DNA of 15,081 bases from Oscillospiraceae bacterium (lineage in GTDB: Bacteria; Bacillota; Clostridia; Oscillospirales; Oscillospiraceae): positions 1-15,081 of the forward strand of contig JAJBVW010000055.1 of assembly GCA_020866945.1 (NCBI GenBank). Reading direction: 5' to 3'. The notes under the pieces are model-generated. The model was given only the letters and a program-made list of their open reading frames with translations, was not told the DNA's origin and did no database searches. This document shows, piece after piece, positions 14,427 to 15,081 of the stretch (position 1 is the stretch's first letter; every line of letters starts with the position of its first letter). The position numbers and the translations under genes were made by a program.

Positions 14427-15081
14427 ATGAAGAAAAGAATTTTCGCGGCCCTCCTGGCCCGCATGCTGGTGGTATCCCTGGCCCCCGCCGCCGTGTTCGC
14501 GGACGAGGCCAGCGGGGAGACCGATGACCCAGCCGGGGAAATCGTGGAGGCCCAGGAAGAGGATGAACCCGAAGCCTCCGGGGAGACAGAGGCAGACCCC
14601 GCCGAGGAGGAAGACCCGGCGGAGGAGTCCGGCGACCAGGAGGAGACAGCCAACGACCCCGCCAGCGGCGAGGCCGAGGCCGCGTCCCTGGAAACGGAGG
14701 AGACGGAGACCCTTGTTCTAGGCTCTGCGGCCCTTACGGCGACGGAGACGGCGCTGACCAGTGATAGCGGAGAGCTTAGCACGGGGAGCTATTATTTGAG
14801 CGATGATCTCACGCTGACGAAAGACATCACCATTCCTTCCGGCGAGACCGTCACCATCGACCTGCGCGGCCATACCCTGACCGGGACGGGTACCAGAGCT
14901 GTGATTATCGTGAACGGAACCCTAACCCTGACGGACAGCAGCGCAACCGAAACCAGTGACGGAACCGGCGTGGTCACAGGCGGCAAAGCGTCCTCCGGCG
15001 GCGGCGTGCGTGTGGTCAACGGCAAGTTTACCATGACAGGCGGCAGGATTTCCGGGGAGAGTTCGACCGGCAACGGCGGCG
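14427..15081 (+). CDS. Secreted acidic/beta-helix surface protein, N-terminal part (runs off right edge)
   Basis: An open frame of 218 codons from ATG 14427 to the window end with no stop. AAGGAG (14411-14416) lies ten bases upstream. Residues 1-25 are a Sec signal peptide ending PAAVFA|DEA, with an unusual Arg12 inside the hydrophobic stretch. Residues 26-95 are an extreme Glu/Ala/Asp/Gly/Pro acidic spacer. From about residue 115 the sequence turns into beta-strand repeats (YYLSDDLTLTKDITIPSGET, VTIDLRGHTLTG, TLTLTDSS, FTMTGGRI). These are typical of clostridial right-handed beta-helix proteins related to pectate-lyase-like adhesins. No Cys lipobox is seen, and the wall anchor would lie beyond the window. 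Third positions look more G/C-rich than in neighbouring genes. Confidence 0.82.
   Translation, partial: MKKRIFAALLARMLVVSLAPAAVFADEASGETDDPAGEIVEAQEEDEPEASGETEADPAEEEDPAEESGDQEETANDPASGEAEAASLETEETETLVLGSAALTATETALTSDSGELSTGSYYLSDDLTLTKDITIPSGETVTIDLRGHTLTGTGTRAVIIVNGTLTLTDSSATETSDGTGVVTGGKASSGGGVRVVNGKFTMTGGRISGESSTGNGG

Overview
The window is moderately GC-rich bacterial DNA that most resembles a gut-type anaerobic Gram-positive (Eubacteriales, perhaps Oscillospiraceae). This rests on family content and style: lipoproteins with LAAC/LAGC lipoboxes and acidic Ser/Thr/Glu linkers, strong GGAGG ribosome binding sites, a BspA-like DUF285 repeat protein, a clostridial-type beta-helix protein, and an Fe-S old-yellow-enzyme reductase of the BaiCD/daidzein-reductase type. 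The taxonomic call is inference.

Layout. The left edge holds the last codons of an unidentified gene, a GC-rich hairpin at its stop codon and a bidirectional terminator. A LysR regulator (220-1146, minus) is divergent from an eight-gene plus-strand operon (1315-11885). The operon encodes an old-yellow-enzyme-type Fe-S flavoenzyme, a complete family-5 (peptide/nickel-type) ABC importer (lipoprotein, two permeases, two ATPases) and two different FAD flavoproteins of the fumarate reductase/ketosteroid dehydrogenase superfamily whose genes overlap by 8 nt. The divergent region has a promoter for each direction and a 17-bp palindrome that covers the lysR -10 box. The operon ends at an intrinsic terminator near 11944-11979.

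To the right, an isochorismatase-family hydrolase with its own candidate promoter (12168-12797) is followed by a BspA-like repeat lipoprotein (12845-14119). A strong promoter (14147-14176) and a leader of about 240 nt then precede a secreted acidic/beta-helix protein that runs off the window (14427-15081).

How it fits together. The most economical reading of the operon is import of a small organic solute followed by NAD(P)H-dependent reduction, or flavin redox steps, on an unsaturated or keto compound in the cytoplasm, with LysR sensing the substrate or a product. OYE-type plus fumarate-reductase-like flavoprotein pairs are known from anaerobic bile-acid and isoflavone reduction, but the other genes of those pathways are absent here. 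The substrate cannot be named from sequence. The right-hand surface-protein genes look functionally separate.
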